The notes under the pieces are model-generated. The model did not search any database and had not been told where the DNA came from. It saw only the letters and a list, made by a program, of their open reading frames with translations. Below are positions 37,860 through 46,387 of a stretch of DNA of 64,000 bases, one piece after another. Within the stretch, counting starts at the first letter, position 1. The number at the start of each line of letters is the position of its first letter. Origin of the DNA: Pseudarthrobacter chlorophenolicus. Lineage in GTDB: Bacteria > Actinomycetota > Actinomycetes > Actinomycetales > Micrococcaceae. The translations under genes were made by a program, and so were the position numbers. Where the stretch lies: contig NZ_JZTW01000005.1 of NCBI RefSeq assembly GCF_000962805.1, positions 156,110 to 220,109 of the forward strand. The letters run 5' to 3'.

Positions 37860-38474
37860 ATGAGCCGGATCATCGCAGGAGCGGCTGGCGGCACACCCCT
37901 CTCCTCCGTCCCGGGCTCGCTGACCCGCCCTACCACCGACCGCGTCAAGGAGGCACTCTTCTCCCGACTGGATGCCTTCGACGTCATCGCCGGAGCCCGC
38001 GTACTGGATCTCTACGCCGGGTCCGGTTCGCTGGGGGTTGAGAGCGGCAGCCGTGGAGCCGGCAGCGTGGACCTTGTTGAATCCGATGCCAAGGCAAGTG
38101 CGGTTTGCCAGCGCAACGCGGACCTGATCAACGGCGTTGTGGGCCGCAAGGCAGTGACCGTTCACCGGTCCAAGGTGGAGCCCTTCCTGGACCGCGCCGC
38201 GGAGTCGGCAGCGTGGGACCTGGTATTCCTGGACCCGCCCTACCCGCTTGACGAAGTGGCGCTCTCCGCTGTGCTGCGGAAACTCGCCGCGCATCTGGCG
38301 CCGTCCGCCGTCGTCGTCGTCGAACGGTCCTCCCGGTCACCCGAACCGGACTGGCCTGACGAGCTGGAACGGTTCGCCGAGAAGAAGTACGGCGAAACCC
38401 GGCTGTGGTTCGCTGAGCCTTACGTGCCGGACGCCATTGAAAGCGATGACCTTCCCGCCGCTGCCGAGTCCTAG
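37860..38474 (+). CDS. rsmD: 16S rRNA (guanine966-N2)-methyltransferase
   Basis: RsmD methylates G966 of 16S rRNA in the assembled 30S subunit using SAM. The 204-residue protein has the SAM motif LDLYAGSGSLGVES and the amino-methyltransferase motif LDPPYPL. It also starts with the family motif RIIAGAAGG. It ends the recG run and is convergent with the methyltransferase-like gene at 38520. Confidence 0.93.
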   Translation: MSRIIAGAAGGTPLSSVPGSLTRPTTDRVKEALFSRLDAFDVIAGARVLDLYAGSGSLGVESGSRGAGSVDLVESDAKASAVCQRNADLINGVVGRKAVTVHRSKVEPFLDRAAESAAWDLVFLDPPYPLDEVALSAVLRKLAAHLAPSAVVVVERSSRSPEPDWPDELERFAEKKYGETRLWFAEPYVPDAIESDDLPAAAES

Positions 38475-38519
38475 CAGCCACGTTCGGCCCGGATGACGCT
38501 GAGGGGCCGGGCCGGCCGG

Positions 38520-39308
38520 CTACGGAGCCAACCGGTCCAGGTCCACCCCCGCCAGCACCTTCGCCGGGTGGGGGCCGAGGGCAGTGAGTTGGGCGGTCCA
38601 TTCCTGCGGCCAGGCCCCCTGGGTTCCGGCCAGGATGATGTTGCCCGGGTACCGGCCCTCGAACATGCCGTTTTCAGCGAAAGCCGCAACGTCCGCCATG
38701 GTCTCCCGCAACGCGGCCACCTGGCTTCGGACAAGGGTGAGCGCGGGCTCGTCTCCTACGTTGACCACCAGCACCCCTGAGGGTTTTAGCTTGGCCCGGA
38801 CTTCGCCGTAGAAGTCGGCGCAGGCGATGTGCGCGGGCGCTTCCGGGCCGGAGAAGATGTCCAGGATGACGACGTCGAACGCAAGCTCCGGGTCAAGCTC
38901 ACTGAGTGCCTCCCGGGCGTCGCCAATGACGGGGTGCAGGTCCGTCCCCTCAGGCAGGGGCAACTCCCGCAGGACGAAATCCAGCAGCTCGCGCTCCAAC
39001 TCCACCGCATACTGCACGGAGCCCGGCCGGGTCGCCTGGATGTAGCGGGCCAGGGTCAGCGCGCCCGCCCCCAGGTGCAGCGCACGGAGCGGCGCTCCGG
39101 CAGGGGCTGCCAAGTCAACGAGGTGGCCGATGCGGCGGAGGTACTCGTAGAAGATGTCCTCGGGGTGGGACAGGTTCACGTGCGACTGCTCTGCCCCGCC
39201 GATGCTGAGCACATAGCTGCCATCGGTGAAGGCGTCCGGCTCGATGGTGGCGTGCTGCCCTGTGGCGCGAAGGAACCGGGAGGCGTGCCCGGGTGTGCCG
39301 GACGCCAT
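38520..39308 (-). CDS. Spermidine synthase-like methyltransferase-fold protein
   Basis: This 262-residue soluble protein has a SAM-type Rossmann fold: LHLGAGALTLARYI, then the acidic YAVELERELLDF, and FDVVILDIFSG. It resembles the spermidine-synthase-like proteins common in actinobacteria, in which polyamine synthesis is not proven. Substrate residues cannot be confirmed. ATG 39308 overlaps the aminotransferase stop by one base (TGATG), so the two are co-transcribed. Confidence 0.82.
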   Translation of the reverse strand: MASGTPGHASRFLRATGQHATIEPDAFTDGSYVLSIGGAEQSHVNLSHPEDIFYEYLRRIGHLVDLAAPAGAPLRALHLGAGALTLARYIQATRPGSVQYAVELERELLDFVLRELPLPEGTDLHPVIGDAREALSELDPELAFDVVILDIFSGPEAPAHIACADFYGEVRAKLKPSGVLVVNVGDEPALTLVRSQVAALRETMADVAAFAENGMFEGRYPGNIILAGTQGAWPQEWTAQLTALGPHPAKVLAGVDLDRLAP

Positions 39309-40537
39309 CAGAGCCTGCTGCTCAGCGTGGCCAGCCGCCCGGCGGCCTCTTCGAGGACGTCCGCTTTCTTGCAGAAGGCGAAGCGGAGCAGGCTGCGGGT
39401 GCGTTCAGCACCTTCCGGGTGGCAGAACACCGGCACTGGGATGGCGGCCACACCTACCAGCCCGGGGAGGCGACGCGCGAGGTCCACCGAGTCGGTGATG
39501 CCCAGCGGAGCCGTGTCGACGTTGATGAAGTAGGTGCCTTGCGGGGTGTAGACGCCGAAGCCGGCGGCGCGCAGCCCCGCACTGAGGATGTCGCGCTTGT
39601 GCTCGAGTGAGGCCGCAATTCCCTGGTAGAAACTGTCAGGGAGGCCCAGCCCTGCTGCTATGGCGGGCTGGAAGGGAGTGCCTGAGCTGTAAGTGAGGAA
39701 CTGCTTGACGGTTCGCGCGGCGGCCACGAGCTCTTCGGGCCCGGTGAGCCAACCGATTTTCCAGCCCGTGAGCGAGAAGGTCTTGCCGGCGGAAGAGATG
39801 GTGATGGTCCGTTCGGCGGCACCGGGCAGGGATGCCACCGGGATATGGCGGACGCCGAAGGTGAGGTGCTCATAGACCTCGTCGGTGATGATCAGCACGT
39901 CGTGCCTGTGTGCCAGGTCCACGATTTTCTGCAGTACCTCCCGGGGAAAGACCGCCCCGGTGGGATTGTGCGGATTGTTCAGCAGGACAACGCGGGTGCG
40001 TTCGCTGAAGGCGGCCTCAAGGGCGGCCAGGTCCGGCATGAAATCAGGTGCGAGAAGCGGCGCAGTGACATGCGTGGCCCCGGACAGCCCGATCACCGCG
40101 CCGTAAGAGTCGTAGAACGGTTCAAGGGTGAGGACTTCGTCTCCGGGTCCGGTAAATGCCAACAGTGAGGCGGCTATGGCCTCGGTGGCGCCGGTGGTGA
40201 TCAGGACCTCCGAGTCAGGGTCAGGTGCCAGCCCGTAGAAACGTTCCTGGTGGGCGGCCACCGCGGCACGCAACTGGGGGATACCCTTGCCGGGTGCGTA
40301 CTGGTTGGCGCCCGCCGCGATGGCATCCCGGGCGGCGTCAAGGAGTTCCTGCGGACCGTCTTCGTCGGGGAAACCCTGGCCCAGGTTGATCGCCCCGGTC
40401 TGGACCGCGAGGTTGGTCATTTCCTCGAAAATCGTGACGCCCAGCCCGCCGTCAGCGGCCAGGAGGTTCGCTCCAAGGGCGGTCCGCTGCCATGGAGCGG
40501 GGGCAGAAGGCGCGGAAAGTTCCCGTGACGCATGCAT
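39308..40537 (-). CDS. PLP-dependent class I/II aminotransferase
   Basis: This is an aminotransferase of 409 residues. Motifs include INLGQGFPDEDGP, the substrate-pocket NNPHNPTGAVFP, TDEVYEHL, and the PLP lysine in SSAGKTFSLTGWKIGW. The pattern fits the methionine/kynurenine aminotransferase or DapC-like group. The start at 40537 is supported by TACCAT 6 bases upstream on the minus strand; longer in-frame starts would cross into coaD. Its product could be a keto-acid transaminase of methionine salvage. Confidence 0.88.
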   Translation of the reverse strand: MHASRELSAPSAPAPWQRTALGANLLAADGGLGVTIFEEMTNLAVQTGAINLGQGFPDEDGPQELLDAARDAIAAGANQYAPGKGIPQLRAAVAAHQERFYGLAPDPDSEVLITTGATEAIAASLLAFTGPGDEVLTLEPFYDSYGAVIGLSGATHVTAPLLAPDFMPDLAALEAAFSERTRVVLLNNPHNPTGAVFPREVLQKIVDLAHRHDVLIITDEVYEHLTFGVRHIPVASLPGAAERTITISSAGKTFSLTGWKIGWLTGPEELVAAARTVKQFLTYSSGTPFQPAIAAGLGLPDSFYQGIAASLEHKRDILSAGLRAAGFGVYTPQGTYFINVDTAPLGITDSVDLARRLPGLVGVAAIPVPVFCHPEGAERTRSLLRFAFCKKADVLEEAAGRLATLSSRL

Positions 40538-40543
40538 CCAGTC

Positions 40544-40574
40544 ATGGTATCCCGGGCTTCGCATGGGGTAGGTT
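40544..40574. promoter_or_regulatory. Divergent leaderless promoters of the aminotransferase gene and coaD
   Basis: On the minus strand TACCAT (40544-40549) lies 6 bases before ATG 40537. On the plus strand TAGGTT (40569-40574) lies 6 bases before ATG 40581. Only 43 bases separate the two start codons, so the two core promoters overlap. Confidence 0.5.
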
Positions 40575-40580
40575 CGGAGC

Positions 40581-41081
40581 ATGAGACGAGCTGTCTGCCC
40601 CGGATCCTTTGATCCCATCCATAACGGCCATCTCGAAGTCATTGCCCGCGCTGCCGGTCTCTTCGACGAAGTCATTGTGGCCATTTCCACCAACTACGCC
40701 AAGAAGTACCGGTTCAGCCTCGATGAGCGCCTCGAAATGGCGCGGGAAACCCTTGCGTCCCTCAAGGGGATCGTTGTGGAACCTGTAGGGGAGGGGCTGC
40801 TGGCTGAATACTGCCGGCAGCGGGGCGTCTCGGCCATCGTTAAGGGGCTTCGGTCCTCGTCGGACTTCGATTACGAATTGCCCATGGCCACGATGAACAG
40901 GCAACTGAGCGGCGTGGAAACTGTCTTCCTGCCTGCGGAAGCGCATTACATCCACCTGTCGTCGACCCTCATCAAGGAGGTGGCCGGACTGGGCGGCAAC
41001 GTCTCCGAGTACGTCCCCAGGTCCGTGCTGCGGAGACTGCTGGCGGGCGAGCCTTCGGCGAATCAGCAGCCCAGGCGGTAG
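40581..41081 (+). CDS. coaD: Phosphopantetheine adenylyltransferase
   Basis: CoaD transfers AMP from ATP to 4'-phosphopantetheine in coenzyme A synthesis. The 166-residue protein has the nucleotidyltransferase motif PGSFDPIHNGHLEVI (with HxGH) and the C-terminal HLSSTLIKEV. It appears to start without a leader. The DUF177 gene follows after about 100 bases and has its own promoter. Confidence 0.95.
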   Translation: MRRAVCPGSFDPIHNGHLEVIARAAGLFDEVIVAISTNYAKKYRFSLDERLEMARETLASLKGIVVEPVGEGLLAEYCRQRGVSAIVKGLRSSSDFDYELPMATMNRQLSGVETVFLPAEAHYIHLSSTLIKEVAGLGGNVSEYVPRSVLRRLLAGEPSANQQPRR

Positions 41082-41116
41082 GCTGGTCCGGTACTTCGGC
41101 GGTATCGCCGGCCGGT

Positions 41117-41146
41117 TTGAGTCCCTGTGGCTCTTCAGGCTAAGAT
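41117..41146 (+). promoter_or_regulatory. Promoter of the DUF177-rpmF-rnc-mutM run
   Basis: TTGAGT (41117-41122), 18 bases and TAAGAT (41141-41146) form a good promoter. The predicted transcript start near 41153 leaves about 27 bases before the proposed ATT start at 41180. Confidence 0.6.
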
Positions 41147-41179
41147 GGTACGTCGGTCATATGTTCAACAGGAGTTCTC

Positions 41180-41728
41180 ATTAAAAGAGATGCTGGTTCG
41201 CCCCTGGCGTTCGACGTCAAGGACCTCGGGCGCAGCCCGGGAAGCATGCGGACACTGAAGGAACATGTACCCGCACCTGGTGATCTTGGTGTGGCGCTCA
41301 TTGGCGTTCAGGAAGGCTCGGATATCGAGCTGGACCTGAGGCTGGAGGCCGTACACGAAGGAATCCTGGTATCAGGAACCGTCCTCGCCGGTGTAACCGG
41401 GGAATGCGGCCGATGCCTGGATCCCCTTGCGTATGACCTTGAGGTCAATGTGCAAGAACTTTTCTTCTACGAAGGTGCTGAGCTTTCAGGCGAAGAAGAA
41501 GATGAAGAGCAACGTCGAGTCGAGCACGATGTAATCGATCTTGAACCGGTGTTGCGGGACGCGGTTGTCACCAACCTGCCGTTCCAGCCGGTGTGCCGGG
41601 AAGACTGCCAGGGCCTTTGCTCCGAATGTGGAGTACGCCTGGAAGACGAGCCGGGGCACCACCACGAGGTCTTGGATCCTCGCTGGGCTGCCCTAGCTGA
41701 TATGGCTAAGCCTGACCGGCAAAATTGA
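41180..41728 (+). CDS. DUF177/YceD family protein, probable ATT start
   Basis: This protein of about 182 residues belongs to the DUF177/YceD family encoded next to rpmF in most bacteria; members affect 23S rRNA processing. CGRCLDP near residue 75 and CREDCQGLCSECG near the C-terminus are the family cysteine motifs. The first ATG/GTG/TTG in frame is ATG 41246, but that would delete the conserved LAFDVKDLGRSPGSM block. ATT 41180 lies 5 bases after AGGAG (41170-41174) and restores it. No other usable start exists back to the stop at 41141. An ATT start, as in infC, is therefore likely. Confidence 0.75.
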   Translation: MKRDAGSPLAFDVKDLGRSPGSMRTLKEHVPAPGDLGVALIGVQEGSDIELDLRLEAVHEGILVSGTVLAGVTGECGRCLDPLAYDLEVNVQELFFYEGAELSGEEEDEEQRRVEHDVIDLEPVLRDAVVTNLPFQPVCREDCQGLCSECGVRLEDEPGHHHEVLDPRWAALADMAKPDRQN

Positions 41729-41764
41729 TTTGTACGTGTTTGTCTAGAGAGAAATGAGTTAGCC

Positions 41765-41968
41765 GTGGCTGTTCCCAAGCGGAAAATGTCTCGCTCGAAT
41801 ACCCGCGCCCGCCGCTCGCAGTGGAAGGCGACCGCCCCCCACCTGGTGAAGACCGTTGAAAACGGCCAGGTCACCTACAGCCTGCCGCACCAGGCTAAGG
41901 TCGTTACCGACTCTGCTGGCACTGCGCTGTTCCTTGAGTACAAGGGCCGCAAGGTCGCTGACGTCTAA
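41765..41968 (+). CDS. rpmF: 50S ribosomal protein L32
   Basis: L32 is a 67-residue large-subunit protein starting [16 protein letters not shown]. It lacks the four zinc-ligand cysteines of the C+ form, so it is the C- (zinc-independent) paralog type. The start is GTG 41765. It follows the DUF177 gene by 36 bases and precedes rnc by 20, a widely conserved order. Confidence 0.97.
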   Translation: MAVPKRKMSRSNTRARRSQWKATAPHLVKTVENGQVTYSLPHQAKVVTDSAGTALFLEYKGRKVADV

Positions 41969-41988
41969 TCGGCCACTCAGGCTGACTG

Positions 41989-42717
41989 ATGTCTTCAACT
42001 GAAGAGCTTCTGAAGCGTCTCGGCGTCACTATTGACGCCGGGACGCTTCGTCTTGCGCTCACACACCGTTCCTACGCCTACGAAAACGGCGGGATACCCA
42101 CCAACGAGCGGCTGGAATTCCTGGGGGACTCAATCCTGGGCTTCTCAGTCACGGATTCCCTCTACCGGGACAACCCGGATCTCCCTGAGGGCGAGCTGGC
42201 CAAGCGGCGTTCGGCCGTGGTCAGCACCCGGGCGCTTGCCAACATCGGCCGGAGCCTTGGCATCGGCGAGTTCATCTACCTGGGACAGGGCGAGAAACTC
42301 ACGGAGGGCAAGAACAAAGCCTCCATCCTCGCTGACACCATGGAAGCGCTGATCGGTGCCACCTATCTCTCCAACGACATTGAGACCGCGCGACAGCTGG
42401 TCATGCGATTGATCGGACCCTTGCTCAAGGATGCCGCCGTACTGGGTGCCGGGACTGACTGGAAGACCAGCATCCAGGAGCTTGCGGCAAGCCGGCAACT
42501 TGGAACCATCCACTATGCAGTGGAGGGCGCAGGGCCGGACCACGCACGCACTTTCAGCGCCGTCCTGAATATCGGCGGCAAGCCCTACGGCAAGGGCACC
42601 GGCCATTCCAAGAAGGAAGCGGAGCAGGAGGCTGCGGCGGATGCCTGGCGTGTCCTGTCCGGACCCGGTGCCGCTGACGGCGCCGGCAAGTCCTCCGGCT
42701 CCGTCCCCGCCAAGTAG
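41989..42717 (+). CDS. rnc: Ribonuclease III
   Basis: RNase III cleaves double-stranded RNA in rRNA precursors and some mRNAs. The 242-residue protein has the catalytic motif [11 protein letters not shown] near residue 41, a second acidic site (DTMEALIGA), and a C-terminal double-stranded RNA-binding domain (about 155-225; [14 protein letters not shown]). It lies between rpmF and mutM with short gaps. Confidence 0.96.
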   Translation: MSSTEELLKRLGVTIDAGTLRLALTHRSYAYENGGIPTNERLEFLGDSILGFSVTDSLYRDNPDLPEGELAKRRSAVVSTRALANIGRSLGIGEFIYLGQGEKLTEGKNKASILADTMEALIGATYLSNDIETARQLVMRLIGPLLKDAAVLGAGTDWKTSIQELAASRQLGTIHYAVEGAGPDHARTFSAVLNIGGKPYGKGTGHSKKEAEQEAAADAWRVLSGPGAADGAGKSSGSVPAK

Positions 42718-42723
42718 CCTCCC

Positions 42724-43689
42724 GTGCCTGAACTGCCAGAGGTGGAGGTGGTCCGCCGCGGCCTGGTGAGCTGGGTCCGCGGCAGGACCATCGAGTCCGT
42801 CGATGTGCTGGACCCCCGCTCCATCCGCCGCCACGCCCTCGGCGCGGAGGACTTCATCGGCAACCTGCAGGGTGCCACTGTGTCCGACGTCGTCCGGCGC
42901 GGCAAATTCCTGTGGCTGCCCTTGGACGATGGTTCCGCACGCGCGGCAGGCAACGGACATGCTCCGCCACCGGGCGTGGCGCTGATGGCACACCTGGGGA
43001 TGAGCGGGCAACTCCTGATGCAGGATTCGGACGTCCCCGATGAAAAGCACCTGAAAGTACGGATCCACCTCAGCCCCAGTGAGGGAATGCCTGCCGAGTT
43101 GCGGTTTGTGGACCAGCGTATTTTCGGTGGACTCTTCGTCACCGGTTTGGTTCACACAGACGACGGCGGCCCCGGCGGCCTCGCGGAGTCACCCCTTCCG
43201 CTGATCGCCGAGGAAGCGTCACATATTGCCCGGGATCCACTGGACCCGGCCTTCTCGTTCGACCGTTTCTACCAGCGCCTGCGTGTGCGCAAGACCGGGT
43301 TGAAACGGGCGCTCCTGGACCAGGGGCTGGTCTCGGGCATCGGGAACATCTACGCCGATGAGGCCCTCTGGCGTGCGCGGCTGCACTACGCACGGCCTAC
43401 CGACAAGCTGCGGCGCGCTGACGCCGTCCGGGTTATCGAAAGCGCCCGCGAGGTCATGCTCGATGCCCTGGCCGCCGGCGGAACCAGTTTCGATTCGCTG
43501 TACGTCAACGTCAACGGCGCCTCCGGATACTTTGACCGGTCGCTCAACGCCTACGGTCGGGAAGGCGAGCCCTGCAAACGATGCGCGGCTGCAGGAATCC
43601 ACGCCACCATACGCCGTGAACAGTTCATGAACCGCTCCTCCCACACCTGCCCGGTGTGCCAGCCGCGCCCCCGCAACGGACGCTGGTAA
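42724..43689 (+). CDS. mutM: Formamidopyrimidine-DNA glycosylase
   Basis: MutM (Fpg) removes 8-oxoguanine and formamidopyrimidines and cuts the abasic site. The mature N-terminus [11 protein letters not shown] supplies catalytic Pro2 and Glu3 after a GTG start. The C-terminal zinc finger has CKRC and CPVC. At 321 residues it is slightly longer than E. coli Fpg, with an insert near residues 145-170. It ends the DUF177-rpmF-rnc-mutM run. Confidence 0.95.
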   Translation: MPELPEVEVVRRGLVSWVRGRTIESVDVLDPRSIRRHALGAEDFIGNLQGATVSDVVRRGKFLWLPLDDGSARAAGNGHAPPPGVALMAHLGMSGQLLMQDSDVPDEKHLKVRIHLSPSEGMPAELRFVDQRIFGGLFVTGLVHTDDGGPGGLAESPLPLIAEEASHIARDPLDPAFSFDRFYQRLRVRKTGLKRALLDQGLVSGIGNIYADEALWRARLHYARPTDKLRRADAVRVIESAREVMLDALAAGGTSFDSLYVNVNGASGYFDRSLNAYGREGEPCKRCAAAGIHATIRREQFMNRSSHTCPVCQPRPRNGRW

Positions 43690-43829
43690 CGCCAAGCAAA
43701 AGTTTCGGCTTTCTTGATTCCCCCACCGGCCACCGGCTGGCAAGCTGGCCCGGAACAGGCGGTGCGCGGCCCGCGGGAGTGCAACGCCATCCCAGCTGAT
43801 TGAGGGACGGGCTGCCGTTGTACATATCG

Positions 43830-45134
43830 ATGTCGGACCGCAAAGGCGGCCGCAGGGACCAGGCGGACACTGTCAGCCCCGCCACCCGCACAGCATTCCG
43901 GCTGTCCCCGGTAATTGTCTGGCTTGGCATCGTCAGTATGGCCACCGACATCTCTTCCGAGTCCGTGGCCGCCGTCCTTCCCCTCTATGTCACGGGGTTC
44001 CTGGGGCTTTCCACCATTGCCTTCGGAATTATCGACGGCATCAACCAGGGCGCCAGCTCCATAGTCCGGATTGGTGCCGGCTGGGTCGCCGACCGGACCG
44101 GCCGGCCCAAGAGCGTGGCCGTGGCCGGATACGGGCTCTCGATGGTGGCCCGCGTGGGCTTCCTCTTTGCCGGCGGGTTCTGGTCGATAGCAGCCATCAT
44201 TACCGGCGACCGGGTTGGCAAGGGGATCCGCACCGCCCCGCGCGACGTCATGATCGCTGAGGCAGCGCAGCCCGACTATCTTGCGCGGTCGTTCGGTGTC
44301 CACAGGATGCTGGACAACATCGGCGCGGCAGCCGGTCCGCTGATTGCGTTCGCGCTGCTTTCACTGATCCCCAACGGGTACAGCAGCGTCTTTGTGGTGT
44401 CGCTGGCATTTGCCGCCATCGGTGTCGCCGTGCTGCTGCTGACAGTGCCGAACAGAACGGTATGGCCCGGCAAGGCACCGGCGCCGGAGCCTGCCACCGT
44501 GGAACCGTTGGCCGAAGCGCCGCAGCAGCAACCAAGAGCGGGCTGGTCGCGGACCTCGTGGCGGGCGCTAAGGGTCCAGGGACTGCCACGGCTGCTCGTT
44601 GCGGCAGGGCTGCTGGGCATCCTGACCATCGGTGACGGCTTCGTTTACCTGCTGCTGCAAAGCCGCGAAGCGTTTCCCGCGCAGTGGTTCCCCCTCCTGT
44701 TCGTGGGCACCAACGCCGCGTTCCTCGTCTTCGCGATCCCCATCGGCCGCCTGGCCGACCGGTGGGGCCGGGTGCCGGTTTTCCTGGCCGGCCACCTGGC
44801 GCTGCTCGCCTGTTACCTGCTGACAGCCGTCCCATCCGGCGGCACGGCAGCCACCCTTGGCTGCCTGCTGCTGCTCGGCCTGTTCTATGCCGCAACGGAC
44901 GGGGTCCTCGCAGCACTGGTCTCCCAGCTGGCGGTGCCGGAACACCTCGGCACTGCGCTCGGTACGGCTCAGACCGTGGTGGCCCTGAGCCGGATGGTGT
45001 CAGCGGCTGCGTTCGGCGTGTTGTGGTACGCCGCGGGCCCCGCAGCAGCGGCGGCCTGCGTAGCTGTTCTCCTTGTCCCTGCCCTGGGCGCAGCGACTGC
45101 ACTCCTGAGCCGCACCCCGCGGACTGCGTCATGA
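43830..45134 (+). CDS. MFS transporter
   Basis: This transporter of about 434 residues has 12 predicted helices, with the MFS loop motif GWVADRTGRPKSV between helices 2 and 3 and GDRVGKGIRTAPRD in the fourth/fifth region. It resembles transporters annotated as multidrug or nickel/cobalt-type MFS; the substrate is unknown. The start is uncertain: ATG 43830 is used here, and TTG 43818 or 43800 would add a few residues. Its stop overlaps the next gene (ATGA). This pair is inserted between mutM and smc. Confidence 0.85.
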   Translation: MSDRKGGRRDQADTVSPATRTAFRLSPVIVWLGIVSMATDISSESVAAVLPLYVTGFLGLSTIAFGIIDGINQGASSIVRIGAGWVADRTGRPKSVAVAGYGLSMVARVGFLFAGGFWSIAAIITGDRVGKGIRTAPRDVMIAEAAQPDYLARSFGVHRMLDNIGAAAGPLIAFALLSLIPNGYSSVFVVSLAFAAIGVAVLLLTVPNRTVWPGKAPAPEPATVEPLAEAPQQQPRAGWSRTSWRALRVQGLPRLLVAAGLLGILTIGDGFVYLLLQSREAFPAQWFPLLFVGTNAAFLVFAIPIGRLADRWGRVPVFLAGHLALLACYLLTAVPSGGTAATLGCLLLLGLFYAATDGVLAALVSQLAVPEHLGTALGTAQTVVALSRMVSAAAFGVLWYAAGPAAAAACVAVLLVPALGAATALLSRTPRTAS

Positions 45135-46246
45135 GCGGCCGGCCCCAGCAGGTCCGGGCCGTCCGCCAGGAAGGAAAGGGCGACGGCGGCGGGCGGGCTG
45201 CCGCTGCGGATCCCCGCCTCCGGTCCGCTGCCGGAGTCCCCCGGCGGATAGTGGCTCTGCTGGCGGTCACGCTCCTGGCCCTGGCCGCGGCCGGAGCCTA
45301 CGCCGCCGCGGCGTTCCAGGAGGCCCGAAACAGCCAGGCCGCCGTGCCCGCGGTCCAGGTCGCTGCAGCAGGCGCCCTCCCCGCGGAACCCTTCGTGATG
45401 TTCCGCAACACCGCCGCAGGCCAGGGGTACGGTGAAGCCGCCTTTGCACCACTCGCCAATCCGTCGGGGGAACGGTTCCTCTCCGGCCGCGCCTGCGACC
45501 GCGTCTATGCCACCCGGGAGCTCGTCAGCTGCCTGTCGACGCAGAACATGATTCCCACCCGGTTCGAGGCAAGCATTTTGGGCCCTGCGCTTCAGCCGTT
45601 GCAGGGCTGGGAGCTCGGAGGCATCCCCAGCCGGACCCGGATCAGTCCCGACGGTGCCCTCGTAGCCAGCACGGTCTTCGTGGCAGGCCATTCCTACGCG
45701 TCCGCCGGATTCTCCACCGAGACCGTAATCCGCGGCGCAGACGGCACCGTCCACGGAAACCTCGAGACCTTCGCACTGATGTCAGGCGGAACCCGGATCA
45801 AGGCCACGGACCGGAACATCTGGGGCGTGACGTTCGTCCCTGGCGCGCCCAACGCGTTCTACGCCACTGCCTCGTCACAAGGAAGCATCTGGTTGGTCCG
45901 CGGCGACCTGGTCGAGCGGACGCTGACAGTGGTTGCTTCAGGAGTGGAATGCCCGTCCATCTCCCCGGACGGCAAGCGGATTGCCTTCAAGAAGAGTGAC
46001 TCCGGGACCCTGGTGGGTGACCGCCGCCCCGCCGTGCTGGATCTCGCCACGGGGAACGTCACAGTGCTGGGCGAACAACGGAACCTTGACGACCAGATCG
46101 AGTGGCTGGACGGCAACACCATCCTCTATGGCCTTCCCCGCGATGACACCGGCCTGGACAGCGATATCTGGTCCCTGTCCACACGTCCCGGAGCAACACC
46201 GGAACTCTTCATCGAACATGCCTGGTCTCCGGCCGTGGTCCGATGA
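45131..46246 (+). CDS. Membrane-anchored beta-propeller-like (TolB/WD40-type) protein
   Basis: This 371-residue protein has a cytoplasmic tail rich in Arg and Gly, one membrane helix near residues 40-62, and an extracytoplasmic domain with TolB-like repeats such as RISPDGALVAS and SISPDGKRIAFKK. Such repeats form beta-propellers in secreted or anchored proteins. ATG 45131 overlaps the MFS stop (ATGA), so both are made together and the propeller may act with the transporter. I cannot name a function. Confidence 0.75.
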   Translation: MSGRPQQVRAVRQEGKGDGGGRAAAADPRLRSAAGVPRRIVALLAVTLLALAAAGAYAAAAFQEARNSQAAVPAVQVAAAGALPAEPFVMFRNTAAGQGYGEAAFAPLANPSGERFLSGRACDRVYATRELVSCLSTQNMIPTRFEASILGPALQPLQGWELGGIPSRTRISPDGALVASTVFVAGHSYASAGFSTETVIRGADGTVHGNLETFALMSGGTRIKATDRNIWGVTFVPGAPNAFYATASSQGSIWLVRGDLVERTLTVVASGVECPSISPDGKRIAFKKSDSGTLVGDRRPAVLDLATGNVTVLGEQRNLDDQIEWLDGNTILYGLPRDDTGLDSDIWSLSTRPGATPELFIEHAWSPAVVR

Positions 46247-46332
46247 CGCGTCCTGGCCCGACTGCTGGCGGTTTGCTGCCGTGCCGGGCGGGACAGGCGG
46301 CGCCGGATCCGCGACTTTTGGCCGCAACCCGG

Positions 46333-46338
46333 TAGATT
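46333..46338 (+). promoter_or_regulatory. Candidate -10 for smc
   Basis: TAGATT lies 49 bases upstream of TTG 46388; no convincing -35 is seen. It suggests that smc is transcribed separately from the MFS pair. Confidence 0.35.
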
Positions 46339-46387
46339 TAGGACCGCCAAGCAGCCGCCCAGCCCCGTCCAGGAGACCCGAAAAGCC

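Noticed and set aside
41161..41184. Seven-codon frame MFNRSSH before the DUF177 gene as a leader peptide
   Set aside because: It has no Shine-Dalgarno sequence, and its codons overlap the AGGAG that serves the ATT start.
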